From assembly GCF_014805625.2 (NCBI RefSeq), contig NW_023998456.1, forward strand, positions 2,416,384 to 2,480,383: a DNA stretch of 64,000 nt, in the 5' to 3' direction. This DNA comes from Glossina fuscipes. Lineage: Eukaryota > Arthropoda > Insecta > Diptera > Glossinidae. The translations under genes and the position numbers were made by a program. The notes beneath the pieces were generated by a model. It did not search any database and was not told where the DNA came from. It saw only the letters and a program-made list of their open reading frames with translations. Below, piece by piece: positions 1 to 11,999 of this stretch (position 1 is the stretch's first letter; the number at the start of each line of letters is the position of its first letter).

Positions 1-3000
1 TTTTATTTGATTTTATTACTAATTTTATCATGAAGGTCTTTGGTTTTTGTCTTTTTGCTTTTGTTCTTTATTTAAATTTTTAATTGAGAGAATTTTTGTT
101 GTTTTCTTCTTCTTTTCATTTTTCTATTTTATTTGTTTCTTTCCTCAAAAGTTTTTGGAAATAGTTCTTCTCTTTCATTAAGATTGACGTGTGCTTACAT
201 TCAAATGTTTTTCGATTACTTTAGTTGTAGTTGGTATTGAAAAATTTTGCTTCAGATTTGAACGAATTAAGTGTTAAAGGAATCGATTAAGGGATTATTT
301 TTGTTAGCATAACTATTTTTTGTTTTTAATTTAAACAATAAATATTTTTTAAATTAATAATAAAAATTAAAAAGAAAGTCTTTAATAAATATTTAATATT
401 TACTTAGTTTTTGTTAGTACGCATTTTTTTTATTTTTTTTTATTATTATTATTATTTTGTTCTTCAAATAACAAATCTGTAAAATGTAGTGCGGGTTTTA
501 ACAATAAATTGCTTTACTTCATTTAAATAAATTAAAGGAATTTTTAGTTTTTAAAAAAGTTTTATTATTTCATTTTTGTTTTATATTTTTATTTTTTTTT
601 AAATTAATTGTAGTGCTTGGGTTTCTTTTTTCGCAATTCTTTGATAATTTTTTCTTTCAAAGAGCTCAATTTCTCAAGATCAAGTTAATAAGTGCAAGAG
701 AATTTCGTTTAAGATAAATTCTAACGTATAAGAATTTCTTTCTCTGATAAAATGCTCTTTTTTTTTTTTAATAATTTTAGAAGGCTTAGTAAAAATATGT
801 ATAAGCTTAAACTTAAAAAACTTGAAAAATGATAATGTTATTTGATTAAAAAAGAGTATACGTATCAAACTTAAAAGAGATTTGTGTAAAGAGAAAAAAA
901 GAAACAGTTGTCAGAAAGAAAATAAGGGGAAATTGTAGTAGACTTAGAATAGAATTTGTTGGTAGCAATCACTTGAGTTTTAGATTGTGGTAAATCTTGA
1001 ATACAATCTGTTGGTTGGTAACAACCGCTTCAATTGTATGAAAAGGCTAAGAAAGAAACCATTCTTTGCTATGGGGCGACTCTCGCATATTTAACACACG
1101 CCTCATAAATATTCATACAAAACGTACAAAATTATCATTGGCTAACGTTTGCATGATAAGCAATTAACATAACAGAACAATATTCTTTCGTGCATGGGCA
1201 TGGCCGAATCACTCTCAGCTACCATCATGTCGACCTTTGTTTTCCTATTTTGCATGTCTTAACGGTTCACAAAGGACGGACAGACGGCAAGTGTAATTTT
1301 CAAGTCAAGTTGATAAAATAAGCGAATAATTCACTTGATGTGAGAGCAATCGGAAAAATCGACCCCGTCAATCGAATTTCATTAGATGTATATTTAGAGA
1401 GACGGGGATACTGCTATCAACCTTGACTAGGAATCCAAGGACTTCATGGATTCTCTAAACTTTAATAGGTTTTCCTGAAAGAGTTATATACTTAATAAGA
1501 TGTAGAGGAGGAGCAAAAAGCTTTTTTAATAAATAACTGCATTGATTTTGAAGCGAATGTTCAATACACTTGACAGTGGATATCTAACTAAAAACAAACA
1601 CCTTAGTCAGGTTTTTTTTTTTCATTTTTTACGTCAATCTGTACTTTAGTGCCAAGAAGAATATTTACGAATTTTGATGTTTTAGGATCGCTAGTCATTG
1701 TGGGCGCATATTACATAACGATCTGGAATTTGTGATATGTGGCATTGAACCGAAAGCAACTGTGTCAAGTTTCAGCCTTCTCTCATCTTGTAACCAGTTT
1801 TCGGTAAGGAGCTTAGCAGACTTGTAGTCCAAAGCAGACAGATGCCGATCAAGAATAAACACACAGTTCGTAGCTTCTCGAGCGTATTTCTCTTTTATTA
1901 CAATCATAATAAAAAATCGCTTATGTGTTGCTCCTAAGTATCATTTTTTGCTCTGTCTTCTTTCTCTCCTTGCTCTCCACTCTTTTTTGCTTTGTCGATT
2001 TAAGTGATATGCCGCATTGCTCAGTTCCATTAAGTCCCTTTAAAATTTCACTTTAATTTGTCGAAGACAAAGTTCGAACAGCACTGATGTTGATAACTTA
2101 CTTTCAAACCAAGTTCATCTTAGTACTTCCTGCCCCGCGAAAATATAGAAAATAGGGAGCTTCTCTAGAAACTGGTACTCTCACGATTTCTTGTCAAATT
2201 GAAATTCAGTTTTTAGATTCGATCCGCCTATTCTTGGGCGTAATCTGAAGTTAACTCTTCCTCAAGTTTGCGATCGCTGCCTCGTGTATATGTATTTTAA
2301 AATGATTGTTTTGCTCCAGATCTTCTCCCCATCTTCGTGCTTCTAAGCTAGCGGCCTAAGCTCCTCACCAGATTGCATATTCAATGAAGAGCTTGTATCG
2401 CTGATATTGGGCTTACTTTTAAGAGTTTGTTGACCATTGATGAGTTAATACGTCTTCTTATGTCCAAACATTGTTAACCAAAACTCTTAGTTCCTTTCCT
2501 CTAAGCAGTACACATTAGTTGTTGAAGCTTTATGCTTAGCAGATTTTACGAAATATGCTGCAATTTCCTTCTATTATGATCTACACGAGGACGTCGATGC
2601 TTTTGTTTTGACTTTATGGAAATTTACTGCAATTTTGTTACTATTATCAAGAACTTACCTCTTGTGAATCTGAAATTAAGGCAAATTTTAGGGTGGCATA
2701 TGTCAAAGCTTGGCCATCAATCATCTCGAGCGAATATATAAAAATTGTACGATATGTTAATTGGTGAGCATTTCAACATTGAACTTTTAGACCATTGGGG
2801 TAAATATTTTCTATTTCCAATTTTTACATTTGTGTTCAGATTTCTGCAACCATTAACCAATTAAATAGATAGATAGATTAATAGCAAGTATTTGAATATG
2901 CTTCAATCGGCATTAAATCATATACTGACCAGAATTTTCTTTGATTAGAAACATGGCATTACAAAAGCAACGTTGCAGCTAGAGGGTACTTTTTTTAATG

Positions 3001-3440
3001 TAACGGTATCCAGGACGCATATGCAAAGAAAGAAGGATAAGTTTTTCACTTTTCATTCTTTCCTAAGTAAATTGATACCACTTTCTCTCCATTCTCTTCT
3101 AACTCTTTAGAAAAAACATTTTTCGTAAAGGATTAAAAATTTATTAATTTCTTTAAAGCTAATACGCAAGCTCTTCTATTTAATGAAATACGTACATATA
3201 TATGTACTTTGTCGTGTTATTACTAAACAACGTAAGAAGCTTATATTCATCTTGAGACGAATCTTGGATACCCACCACCAAGCATAAATATATCAATGCA
3301 CGTCATGGCGAGCGTACGTGTGTGCTTTCTATCGTAAGTTTCAATTTTCTATTTTAACCAAGGAGAATTTTAAGAAGAACAGATCTGACTTTGATGGTTT
3401 TCGTCTTTAGTAAGAGTCGCATTTGTTAATCTAAGCGGTT
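1..3440. other. AT-rich flank, no gene supported
   Basis: The first kilobase is very T-rich, with an ATT run near 440-456. A 70-codon minus ORF at 1695-1907 has somewhat protein-like composition but matches no family I know; the surrounding 1.9-2.6 kb shows only short interrupted frames and may be an unrecognised mobile-element relic. Confidence 0.5.
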
Positions 3441-3760
3441 AAGATCAGTTTCTCGACTCAATCCTTAACAATTTTAACGGACAGCCGAACGTAAGCGACT
3501 TTTGAAGGTCGAGAGCAACTAAGAGACTAAGATCAGTTTCTTAACTCAATCCGTAACAATGTCATCGAATAGAAGAACGTATGTGACCTTTGAGGAGAGG
3601 CTAAGATCAATTTCTCAACTTAATCTCAACAATTTTGAAGCGCAGTCACAGTCTGCGCACTTTGAAAGGTTGAGATCAGCTAACATACTATCAGATCAGT
3701 TTCTCAACTCAATGCTTAACAATTTTAACGGACAGACGAACGTATACGATCTTTACTTTT
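3441..3760 (+). repeat. Degenerate tandem repeat, four units
   Basis: Units begin with AAGATCAGTTTCTCAACTCA-like sequence at 3441, 3529, 3603 and 3692, so spacing is irregular (about 88, 74 and 89 bases). Each continues with TTAACAATTTTAACGGACAG and CGAACGTA-type sequence in varying states of decay; units 1 and 4 are the most alike. A 78-aa ORF (3559-3795) simply runs through the array and contains the repeat in translation; I do not call it a gene. Confidence 0.8.
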
Positions 3761-4031
3761 CCATTTCTTGTGGGCGTATTGTAGCGTTAAGTTAATGCAC
3801 TTAGGACAAGTTCCAATTTTGTATCTCAATCTACGCGAGATCTTGACACTATAAAGCGAGGAAAGAAGTGAAAGGACTCGAGAATATTTGCGAATTCTTC
3901 GAGCCTGACAATTAAATATCGAAAAGGGAGTCCAAGCTCACTATATATGTATGCACTCTTTGATGGCGGATATAAAATTTATACGTATTAAAGCTTTTTT
4001 CCTTAAACTATGACAGAGGTTTTTCTATACT

Positions 4032-4058
4032 AAAAAAAAAAAAAAAAAAAAAAAAAAA
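4032..4058. repeat. Poly(A) tract, 27 bases
   Basis: An uninterrupted A run on the plus strand. It might be the tail of an old retroposed copy, but no target-site duplication or recognisable body is visible beside it. Confidence 0.9.
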
Positions 4059-4230
4059 TTAGTAAAATAAAAAGCTAAATAACGAAAAAACAGAATGGTC
4101 ATCAATTAAAAATATCCATTGTATATATAAGCTGCTAAATTGAATTCGTGAATTCGTGTTTTTGTATTATGATTGTGATTGTGATTTTTCATCAAAATTC
4201 ATTTTTTCCCATGGACTGTTCAATTTTCAG

Positions 4231-4506
4231 TTTATTTAATATATTCTTTTTATTTTATTATTATTACTTTTGTTTTTTTATAGTTTAAACTTGTTTTTAC
4301 TTTTAAATACTTTTAAATTTATATTTTAGTTTTACTGCGCTCTTCATTTTTTCAGCTCCCTCTCTTTTCCGTCTTCCGCCCAACCGCCAATGAGTCTCAA
4401 TTAATAAGTGTATCTGAAAGGATTTCTATTGTTTTTTTCTTTTGTTTTTTTTTTTTTTTTTTTGTTTTTTTGTTGTTGTGTGTGTTTTGCGTGGGTTTTA
4501 TGTTTT
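4231..4506 (-). other. igl 3' UTR with candidate poly(A) signals
   Basis: Below the stop codon the minus strand is A-rich and carries AATAAA at 4259-4254 and 4236-4231, with another overlapping the stop at 4511-4506. Any of these could end the transcript; the sequence alone does not decide. A long poly-A run on the minus strand (plus-strand T run, 4443-4463) lies between the stop and these signals and would be transcribed. Confidence 0.4.
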
Positions 4507-4745
4507 TTATTCAACTGGTGTAATATCCTTACGAATCTTGTGACCCCGGAATGAGGCCTGAATCTTGGTGGCTGCCTTATTTAATTCGGGATCACTTAAA
4601 TCAATATCCAATTCCTCGGCCACCTTCTTAGTGATCTCTTGTATATCAACATCTTCTGGTATAGCATCGTCATCGTCTTTAACCAATTTGCGAGTTAAAT
4701 GACCACGAAAAGTAGCTTGGATTTTTCTAGCAGCATCGCAAAGCT
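4507..4745 (-). CDS. igl: igl last coding exon, IQ motifs 2 and 3
   Basis: A clear polypyrimidine acceptor (tctgttctccccatag) precedes 239 bases that end in TAA. The exon encodes IQ motif 2 (AARKIQATFRGHLTRK), an acidic spacer with DDDD and IPEDVDIQEI, and IQ motif 3 (AATKIQASFRGHKIRK), then a short tail ending ITPVE. Motif 3 contains IQASFRG, the signature of vertebrate neurogranin and neuromodulin; the serine in that signature is their protein kinase C site, and phosphorylation blocks calmodulin binding. The equivalent here is Ser139 of the 153-aa model. The base after AAA in exon 2 and the leading AG here make Glu, keeping the frame. This is the strongest coding evidence in the window. Confidence 0.93.
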
Positions 4746-4959
4746 CTATGGGGAGAACAGAATCGAAAAATTGTTCGAAAAAATTAATAACTTTTTTTTT
4801 TTATTTTCACTGAATTATTTGGTAAGGTTTTTATAAATCTTTAATGTTTGATTTGAGAAATAACCCTCATATCGTTCAACCCACATACCTGCACACATAT
4901 CGTCAATTTTTAAGGAGCGTGGGAAGAGGAAGTTCAATAAACCTACTTTCTAATAAATT

Positions 4960-6500
4960 GATTCTCTTCGTGGCTTTTGCGGCATAGATTATTATCTCTT
5001 TTAAAAAAGATGCCGAGAGCTTCTGAATCGACCAGGCCCAGATCTAACTCTATCCAATTGCAAGGAAAATGCAAGATAATAATACCGCTGGCATGAACAG
5101 GGCAAACAAAGGCCAACTTCTTAACTATATCTTGTGTAAGACTTCGTCTTTCTGGCTTAACAAAATTTGGCCCCGTTCATACCGAACGATTGGAGGATAG
5201 TTTAATGCTAATCAAGAATATATATTATTACGGTTATCCCACATCTAGTATCATTCCAATTAGCTGATTTTCACAGAAAATAAATTTCCGAGAGAAGGAA
5301 AAACCAAACGCAAATTCGTGGCGCGTAATGCATCTGCCCGCCGACGAAGAAGATTAGCGGAAAACAGATCAATTATGATAAGTTGCTTATATAAGCAGTC
5401 TATTTGAACAGAATGAGTTAGTCGGAAAATAACATTTGAGTCGAAAAGAAAGTCCAAGTTGAGAATGCTGCCAAACTAAGTAAACTGTAAATTACCCCAT
5501 CCTTAAAGAAATTCATTGCAAATAAAACCACATGGCCTAGTGATACGAGCCATATCAAGAAAAGCATTTCGTAGCAACATATACCTTGTGAAGTGCCTGA
5601 AACTTCCTTCTAACGAAGGCGCGAGTCCTTCTGTTTCTTGAAGTTGCTTTTTCCGTTGACGGACAGAATAGAAGAGAAGAAAAAACGAAATTTCTTGCAT
5701 GAGATCGACGCATAGGCATCGATAATAGTATCGTTATGTTTAACTTAAGGCGAATTTTTTATCTACGGTTTGTTTGTCCTGCGAAGGACCTAAAAATCAA
5801 GCTATGCTAATTTTGTCTTTCCATTATCATAAACATAGAAGACCATTAACGGGCTTAACTGCATTTGTCCACTTCTTCTTCTAAATGATTTCTTTCGCTC
5901 TAGTGAGATTATCACATTTTAAGCATGACATACACGAGGACATCACTTCGTAATTTTGACGCGAACATAAATGTCATCACTAACACTGGTGGTGCTGCTC
6001 AGGCATTCGCGAGGTGTAGCTAAGATACGCAGAATAACTTAAGGTAAAGTATTTGAAAAGTTTCCGAACTTTCGACGAAAAATAGAAGGCTTTTTGAAAG
6101 TTAAATGGGAACGTAACTTCTTGACTACTGCGACTCGATGAGATGGTAAAAATTTTAATGCTGAAAGATTGTTGCAGCTCAAAGGAATATCTTCTCAAAG
6201 ACTGAGCTATGGAGGTTGCCAAAAATTTATATGCATTCGAATACTCACTCACTTACACAGGAGAAATTTTATAAGGAATAGGGTCCAAAAAGTAGACATA
6301 CCGTTGGTCCACTTAATTTTTATGTTAAATTTTCATCAGAAAACTGAGACTAAGACTAATTGGATCAATTTGGCATATAAGAGTTCACATTTCTTAACAA
6401 TCCTTTTATGCGGTGGTATCCAAAAAATAGATCTCACTAACCCAAATTCGGTAAGGTTGGCTTCTTTCTCCATTTACTATTACGAACCAATTGTTCACAT
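4960..6500. other. Intronic stretch without a supported gene
   Basis: Several ORFs of 65-113 codons occur on both strands, but they overlap each other and show no recognisable domain. The sequence at 5935-5945 (CACGAGGACATC) resembles short stretches near 2585 and 10318, which suggests a shared old repeat. Nothing more can be said. Confidence 0.5.
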
Positions 6501-6519
6501 GAAATATTGAAAATTAGAT

Positions 6520-6850
6520 CTTTTTACCATATACAAATTCGGCTTTCGTCGGAACAGTTATGTGAGAAGGGGTTCAAAAAACTCTGCCAGCTAAACCAAA
6601 TTTTCCATAGCAATTTAGAATGTCAACGTATTTTTGCGCAACTAGTTTAACGACTTTTCAAAATAAGGCGTTATACGAGGAGTGAGCTCGGCCTTGGGCC
6701 AAAACGCGTCACTGTACCAAATTTTATCAAAATATCTCAAAAATTGCGATCTGTAGATGGAATACAAAAATACCTGAACAGGCATCAGACGGACAAGATA
6801 GATAGACAAGCTTAGATCATTTCAGAAAATAATTGGAGATGAAGGGAAGT
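6520..6850 (+). repeat. Dispersed repeat A, copy 1
   Basis: Shows the family signature: CTTGGGCCAAAACGCGTCAC, then TACCAAATTTTATCAAAATATCTCAAAAATTGCGATCTGTAG-type sequence, then AGACGGACAAG and AAGCTTAGATCATTTCAGAA. The upstream part with ATAAGGCGTTATACGAG also occurs, inverted, in the copy at 17.6 kb. No coding capacity. Confidence 0.7.
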
Positions 6851-7071
6851 CTTAATTACCCATCAAGTGGAATACAACGGCCATGCTGTTATAGCAACGC
6901 AGATATTTTTTGTAAGGAGCATGTCCGTTGGCTAATTGCGAATGCTAGCGCGTATAACTTTTTTATATATACTTCTATATATATATATATGTTTTTTGCT
7001 TAGTATATAACAAATTTCTGTGGTAAGTAATGGAAATTTCCTTTTTGTTTTCAGCCTTTTTTTTCCCTTCC

Positions 7072-7092
7072 TTCTTCTTCTTCTTCTTCTCC
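7072..7092. repeat. CTT microsatellite
   Basis: A short run of CTT triplets. On the minus strand it yields the arginine/lysine run of a 62-codon ORF, which is not a real gene. Confidence 0.7.
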
Positions 7093-7836
7093 TTTTCAAT
7101 TGCTTAACTATCGCTGACATATTTCATGTCTGATTACGTCTGTTTTCAAGTTTAATTTCTAGATGAAAATTTAAGTTATATGTGATATGTCAAAGCGTAG
7201 CTGTGTATCAGAGTCCACACTGCACAATTTTGCATAGACATCTCTTAGAAAAGTGCATATTTTCTAAAGCGGATTGGGTTATGAGCGTTACTTATGCTTT
7301 GACGACGTTAGTATAACACGGTCGTCGTTAGAATAATAAAAATCTTGCTCAGGCATTGTTTTACATTTATGCAAAACAAGTATAATTTTACTTCCGCATG
7401 CGTTTAGCATGCGCTGAGTTTACATGAATATGGATGCAAACATGCGTACATAAAAGTAAGCTATAACTCTGCAAATAAACATTAAGTGAATCCACTGCCA
7501 GCTTATCACACACTTGACACAATGACACTCTTATGGAAATTGAATGCCTTCGCTTGCAGGCATGCATGATGCATGCATGTGTATTTACACCAAAACATTT
7601 ATCATTCTTTTCATCTCTTTCTCTATGTGTACACAAATGTTAAAATGTGAAATTGTATGCGCTTTAAATAAAAAAGTTGATATAACGAGAGACAAGAAAA
7701 AAAAAAAAACGAAAACAGCAGAAGCAAGAACAAAACACATGTTTGCTCAACCTGCCTGCCCTACACTAAAATATTTAAATGCATATGAAAAAATGCGTAA
7801 AAATATGTGAAAAGTGAAATACAACCCAAAAATTCT

Positions 7837-7880
7837 CTCACACACTCACACACACACAGAGACACACACACAGACACACA
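7837..7880. repeat. CA-rich microsatellite
   Basis: Interrupted CA/CACACAGA repeats. The surrounding 7.1-8.4 kb is AT-rich and contains no gene that I can support. Confidence 0.8.
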
Positions 7881-8430
7881 AGCATATAACACGTATATGC
7901 ACAAACATGCATGCATTCCATAGTTTTTCGTTTATATTTTTTTTTTTTTTGTTCTCACTGTCATGTAGGTCAAGAACATTATAAGCCAACGTTTGTCACC
8001 AGGGTTGTGCTTTACGTTATGATAGGCCGAATGACATAGGTACGTTTGCAAGTGCTTGCGAAGCAACCTTCCATTCATATATAGCTCGTTACTTTTTAAG
8101 TTTTTTTTCCTCTATTTGGCGTACGAAAAGTTGACACTTTTCCCAAAAAGATGAAAACACCAACGTGATCAGTTTTGTCAGTTCATTCATACGTACTTAC
8201 GTAGCTCTTACGTAGTCCAACGTACATGTATACCTTAGGTAAACGTATGTTCTAGTTTTTCACATTTTTTCTTTTTTTGACATTTTCTTTACGTATGAAT
8301 TGCTTTTTATTTTCATCTTTAGATAAATATTTAAGCCAAACCAACATATTTCAAAATTATACCTTTCAGAACCTTAAGTTTCTTTCTACTGCAATAAATA
8401 CCAAAATTATTTCAATGAATACAAAGCAAA

Positions 8431-8454
8431 AGAGACAGAGAGAGAGAAAGAGAC

Positions 8455-8492
<38 letters not shown>
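8431..8492. repeat. GA microsatellite
   Basis: About 60 bases of nearly pure AG dinucleotides with a few GACA interruptions at the left end. It creates the Arg/Glu and Leu/Ser runs of two spurious ORFs on opposite strands. Confidence 0.95.
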
Positions 8493-8496
<4 letters not shown>

Positions 8497-9349
8497 AGAC
8501 AATTTTCACACATTAAAATATTCAAATAGAATAACAATGAATAATTAGTCGCATAGCATGCGAATGAAAAGACAAAGCAAATGCCGGTGAGAGCAAGTTG
8601 CGTACACATGTTATTAAGCAAATTATTTTACAAATTAAAGTTTTTTCTTTTTTTTTTTGAAAAAATTGCATAAAAACTAAGTAATAGCTTCGAGCTTTAT
8701 ATAAAATAAAATGATCGCCAAACTTTTGTCTCCGAGTGAGCCGTATATTCTGCATCAAAACATTTAGATTTATAGCTCCTAAAGGAAGGCAACGAATTAA
8801 AACAATTAAAATTTTGCTTAACATTTAATAAGAGATTATGAACAGTCTTGTTCGCTCTTTTCGCCAGCTGGAGCCCGTAATTTTAGTCGGAGGCCACCGG
8901 AGGCCAATACTGAATGTATCTTCAGATAAGCGCAATGCAGCTCACGTTACGCCTATGCTCAAGCCCCACTAGCACTCGAGCCTTTGAGTGCTTGTGGCTG
9001 TAAAGCTTGTCCTATTTACCCGGCAACATTCTGACATTTTCATGAAGTTCGGACTTAGCGTCTCATTCATCCTGCATCGTCTGTCCTGTTATTCGTTGCT
9101 GCATGATCTCACACTGAAGGGAAACGAATGACACAAGGCTACTGTCTGCGAACCAATGCACAGGATTCTCCACTATGCACAGGAAGTCGTTAACGAACGC
9201 AAGGAAAAAGGAAGTGGAAAGAATAGAGTTCTAAGGGGTCTCTGCGTTTAAATAGAATTTATTTGAAGAATATCCGTCGATTGCAGCTTTTATCGCTCGG
9301 TTGTTCATGCACTTCGATGTGAATTGAGTGAAAGTGCTATTGACACCAA

Positions 9350-10250
9350 ATGCAATCAGTTTGGAGACAAAATATTCTCATCAAATTTTCTCATATTTTA
9401 ATGTACGCTGATGACGTCAAACTGCCCGCGTCCTTCAATTCGGAATATCAGGCACGTCTCCTCCAAGCTGATTCAAATAATTTAGTGACGCAGTGCTCAT
9501 TCATTTTCAAGATTTTAAATCAAAAGCAATGTAAGAAGCCGTCGTTTTGAAGGAGAAGCTCGTTCCTAACGGAATATTTTGATTTGATTCACTCAGGTTG
9601 GAGAATGTAGACTCAATTCTTAATCTATATGTCCCACCTTCGATCATATATTCCGGTTCAATTCACATATTAAACATCCGGTGAATAAGGCTAGATCTGT
9701 GTTTGGCATTATTAAGTACTGGCCATGGGAATGTGATTGCCTATATGTGATGAAAATGCTTTAAGGTAGCTTAGCAGAACGAATACTGAAATAACGGTCA
9801 CCATCTTAACGCTGCAATCTTAATTCTATTCAATACTTGCAGTTTCTGCTTTTTACGCTTAAAAATTTCGGCTGGGATCCGGATGGGTACAGGCTACTAC
9901 TTACATCTTTACCATCAATTGAGAAAATAGGCTTGTCCTAGACATTGCCTTTACGACAAAGTCGATAAATGGTGCCACTAACTCGCCTTTCCCATTAAGC
10001 GAGACTAAATTTAATGTTTCTATCCGGCCGACAACGAATAACCTTTTTATAAAACTTAACCAATACGCGTTTGACTATGGCTATGATGACTATTAACCCA
10101 CTTGTGTGCAGAGAGATGAGATATATAAGCTAGTCTCCTTATCACATACGGTTGGTTCCATTAAAAGTGCCCTATTTAAGATCCGTGTACTGTCGACATC
10201 ATTTTTTACACTAAAATTTAAATTGTTATTGCGATGTGTTCCGCCAACTT
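9350..10250 (+). pseudogene. Jockey-type non-LTR retrotransposon fragment (reverse transcriptase, C-terminal part)
   Basis: The first ORF (9350-9550) contains ILMYADDVKLPASFNS, the catalytic Y-A-D-D block of a reverse transcriptase, followed by QARLLQADSNNL. After frameshifts the C-terminal region continues: a KARSVFGIIKYWPWE-like stretch near 9690, LKNFGWDPDGYR near 9865, and KLNQYAFDYGYDDY near 10060, in the order expected of Jockey-clade polymerases. The upstream endonuclease and first RT blocks are missing or unreadable, and stops are frequent, so the copy is dead and 5'-truncated. It was an autonomous LINE-type element. It lies antisense to igl within intron 2. The clade assignment is by resemblance of these tail motifs and is less certain than the RT call. 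Confidence 0.75.
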
Positions 10251-10309
10251 GGTAAACAATTGTTTATGTGGTGCACTCTCAATCGGTATAATCCATCACT
10301 ATAGTGATG

Positions 10310-11400
10310 GAGCTAGATGAGGACATCGATTTTTTCTATTGTGTATTCTTATTTGTACGCCCTAATTTCGTAGCTAAAGGCCTCTCCTTAATTGGAGCTA
10401 GGTTAAGTCTTTTCACTTAATGCCTTGCAGTTAAAGAAATAAAGCGAATTATAGCTGCGAGTGGCATGAATAGTCAAATTGAGTTTCGGTTTCTGTACAT
10501 GCAAAGCTTTGTCTGAGAAACTACTTCTATGGGTACTCGTTTCCAGGATAATGTAGAGGACCAAATACATAAATCGAAAAGATTGATTTTTATGAAAATC
10601 GAAAAGTTAGCATACTTTCTCTTTCTATTTGTTGTGTATAATCTTCGCCACATATGTGTATATATATGGACGGAATCATCCGTGTGCTTAGTATTAATCG
10701 GGCTAATGTTGGTAAGTAGAAAATGATAATGCAATGTGTGTACTGTAATGAAAACTTCGTAAGACGATCGGGAAGTTAGCAATGAGCTGCGTCTTTACAT
10801 AGAGAAAATGGTAATGTGATAGTTCAGTTTGCTCCTTCCATTCGCTTTGCTAAAACAACTATAATAATGGAAAAGCAAAAGAATCTAAACCGTAAATAGG
10901 TTAGAAAGGCTTTATCCTTCGAATAAAAAGAGAGAGCATTTTTTATGTTTGGGTGTTTTGATTTTCTTCATCAACTGAGTTGAGTAAAAATGATATAGTC
11001 AATCAAAACCTTGTTGTAATTACAGTGTAGTACTGAGAAATTGTTAAAAAATGTCGTGTTTGTTTGCTCTCGTAATACATTGTCGTCATAAGTAGTCGAA
11101 GAGGTAAGAACCGCGAATACTTAGCTAGCGGTGCGATAGAGTTTCCTTCGATTGCAGCTATAGTGAGTGCTCAGTTGGTAAAGACATTACACTTACCGAT
11201 GGGACACACACGCACTAGACTGCAGTCAACAACCTTTATATCTCGTTCTCTTTTTTATATAAAGGATACTCTGGAAGGGACACCATTATTTCCATCTGCC
11301 TCTAGAATTCATCGCTTAGCGTGGCGGGATGGTGAAGAGCCTTAGGGATGGCATACAATCGGCACACTCATGGGCATTAATATTATGTGCTTGCATGTAG
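10310..11400. other. Intronic stretch without a supported gene
   Basis: AT-rich sequence with overlapping 60-100-codon ORFs in opposing frames and no domain match. The left edge (about 10310-10330, GATGAGGACATCGAT) may belong to the end of the retrotransposon fragment. Confidence 0.5.
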
Positions 11401-11421
11401 TTTGGTCAGTGACATATACTG

Positions 11422-11980
11422 GTGGGAATGATAAAGCAGTTTGGAGGACCAATATGCAAAACGATTGAATTTAATGATTTTGACATTTCTCTACATAAAA
11501 TGATAGCTTTTCAGTTAGTATTATTAAGTTATTTGAAGGGTAAAGGTGCTAAACATGGAACGCTGAAAATGGCATTTTCACACACATTCCTTACTTTTGT
11601 TATTTCAATATCGCGGTTTTATTTCTTGACAGGCAAAAAAAAGGGCTCCCTGTAACGTGTTGTGGCTGACGATGAAAAATGGTTCTACTACGATATAGCC
11701 AAGCGCAAAAAGTCATGGGTTAGTCCAAGAGAGCCATCCACGTCGACACTGAAACGGAATATTCGGGGCCATTAGACGTAGCACTCTCTGGTTATCGTTA
11801 GCATGGCTTGGCTGGCGCGGGTCTTCAAAACGCTGAAAAGTGCACTAAAAATGGGTGGATGACTGACTGGATTACTGCCAAACCAATATTGTTCTTTTGA
11901 CACGTTATCACCATGTTGCTAGAAAGATGGGCAATAATTCTAGAAAGCGGTGATTAATGTATATTGTACCAATTTTTCTC
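11422..11980 (+). pseudogene. mariner transposase pseudogene 1, internally deleted
   Basis: Readable parts include ISISRFYFLTGKKKGSL near 11605, VVADDEKWFYYDIAKRKKSW near 11660 and REPSTSTLKRNI near 11730. These match the mariner core around the first catalytic aspartate (the D in the DEKW block) and the KRKKSWV-PSTST stretch. The frame then jumps to an ITMLLERWAII-like segment near 11910, the C-terminal MLPERW block, so roughly 300 bases covering the other catalytic residues are lost. The leading segment 11440-11600 is shared, in the same orientation relative to the transposase, with the copy at 14.5-14.7 kb. The element is inactive, with stop codons and frameshifts. Confidence 0.8.
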
Positions 11981-11999
11981 AACAAATGAAAACAATGAT

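Noticed and set aside
1695..1907. Minus ORF with moderately protein-like composition
   Set aside because: No family recognised and no continuing frame in either direction.
8277..8621. Opposing ORFs with Arg/Glu and Leu/Ser runs
   Set aside because: They are translations of a GA microsatellite.
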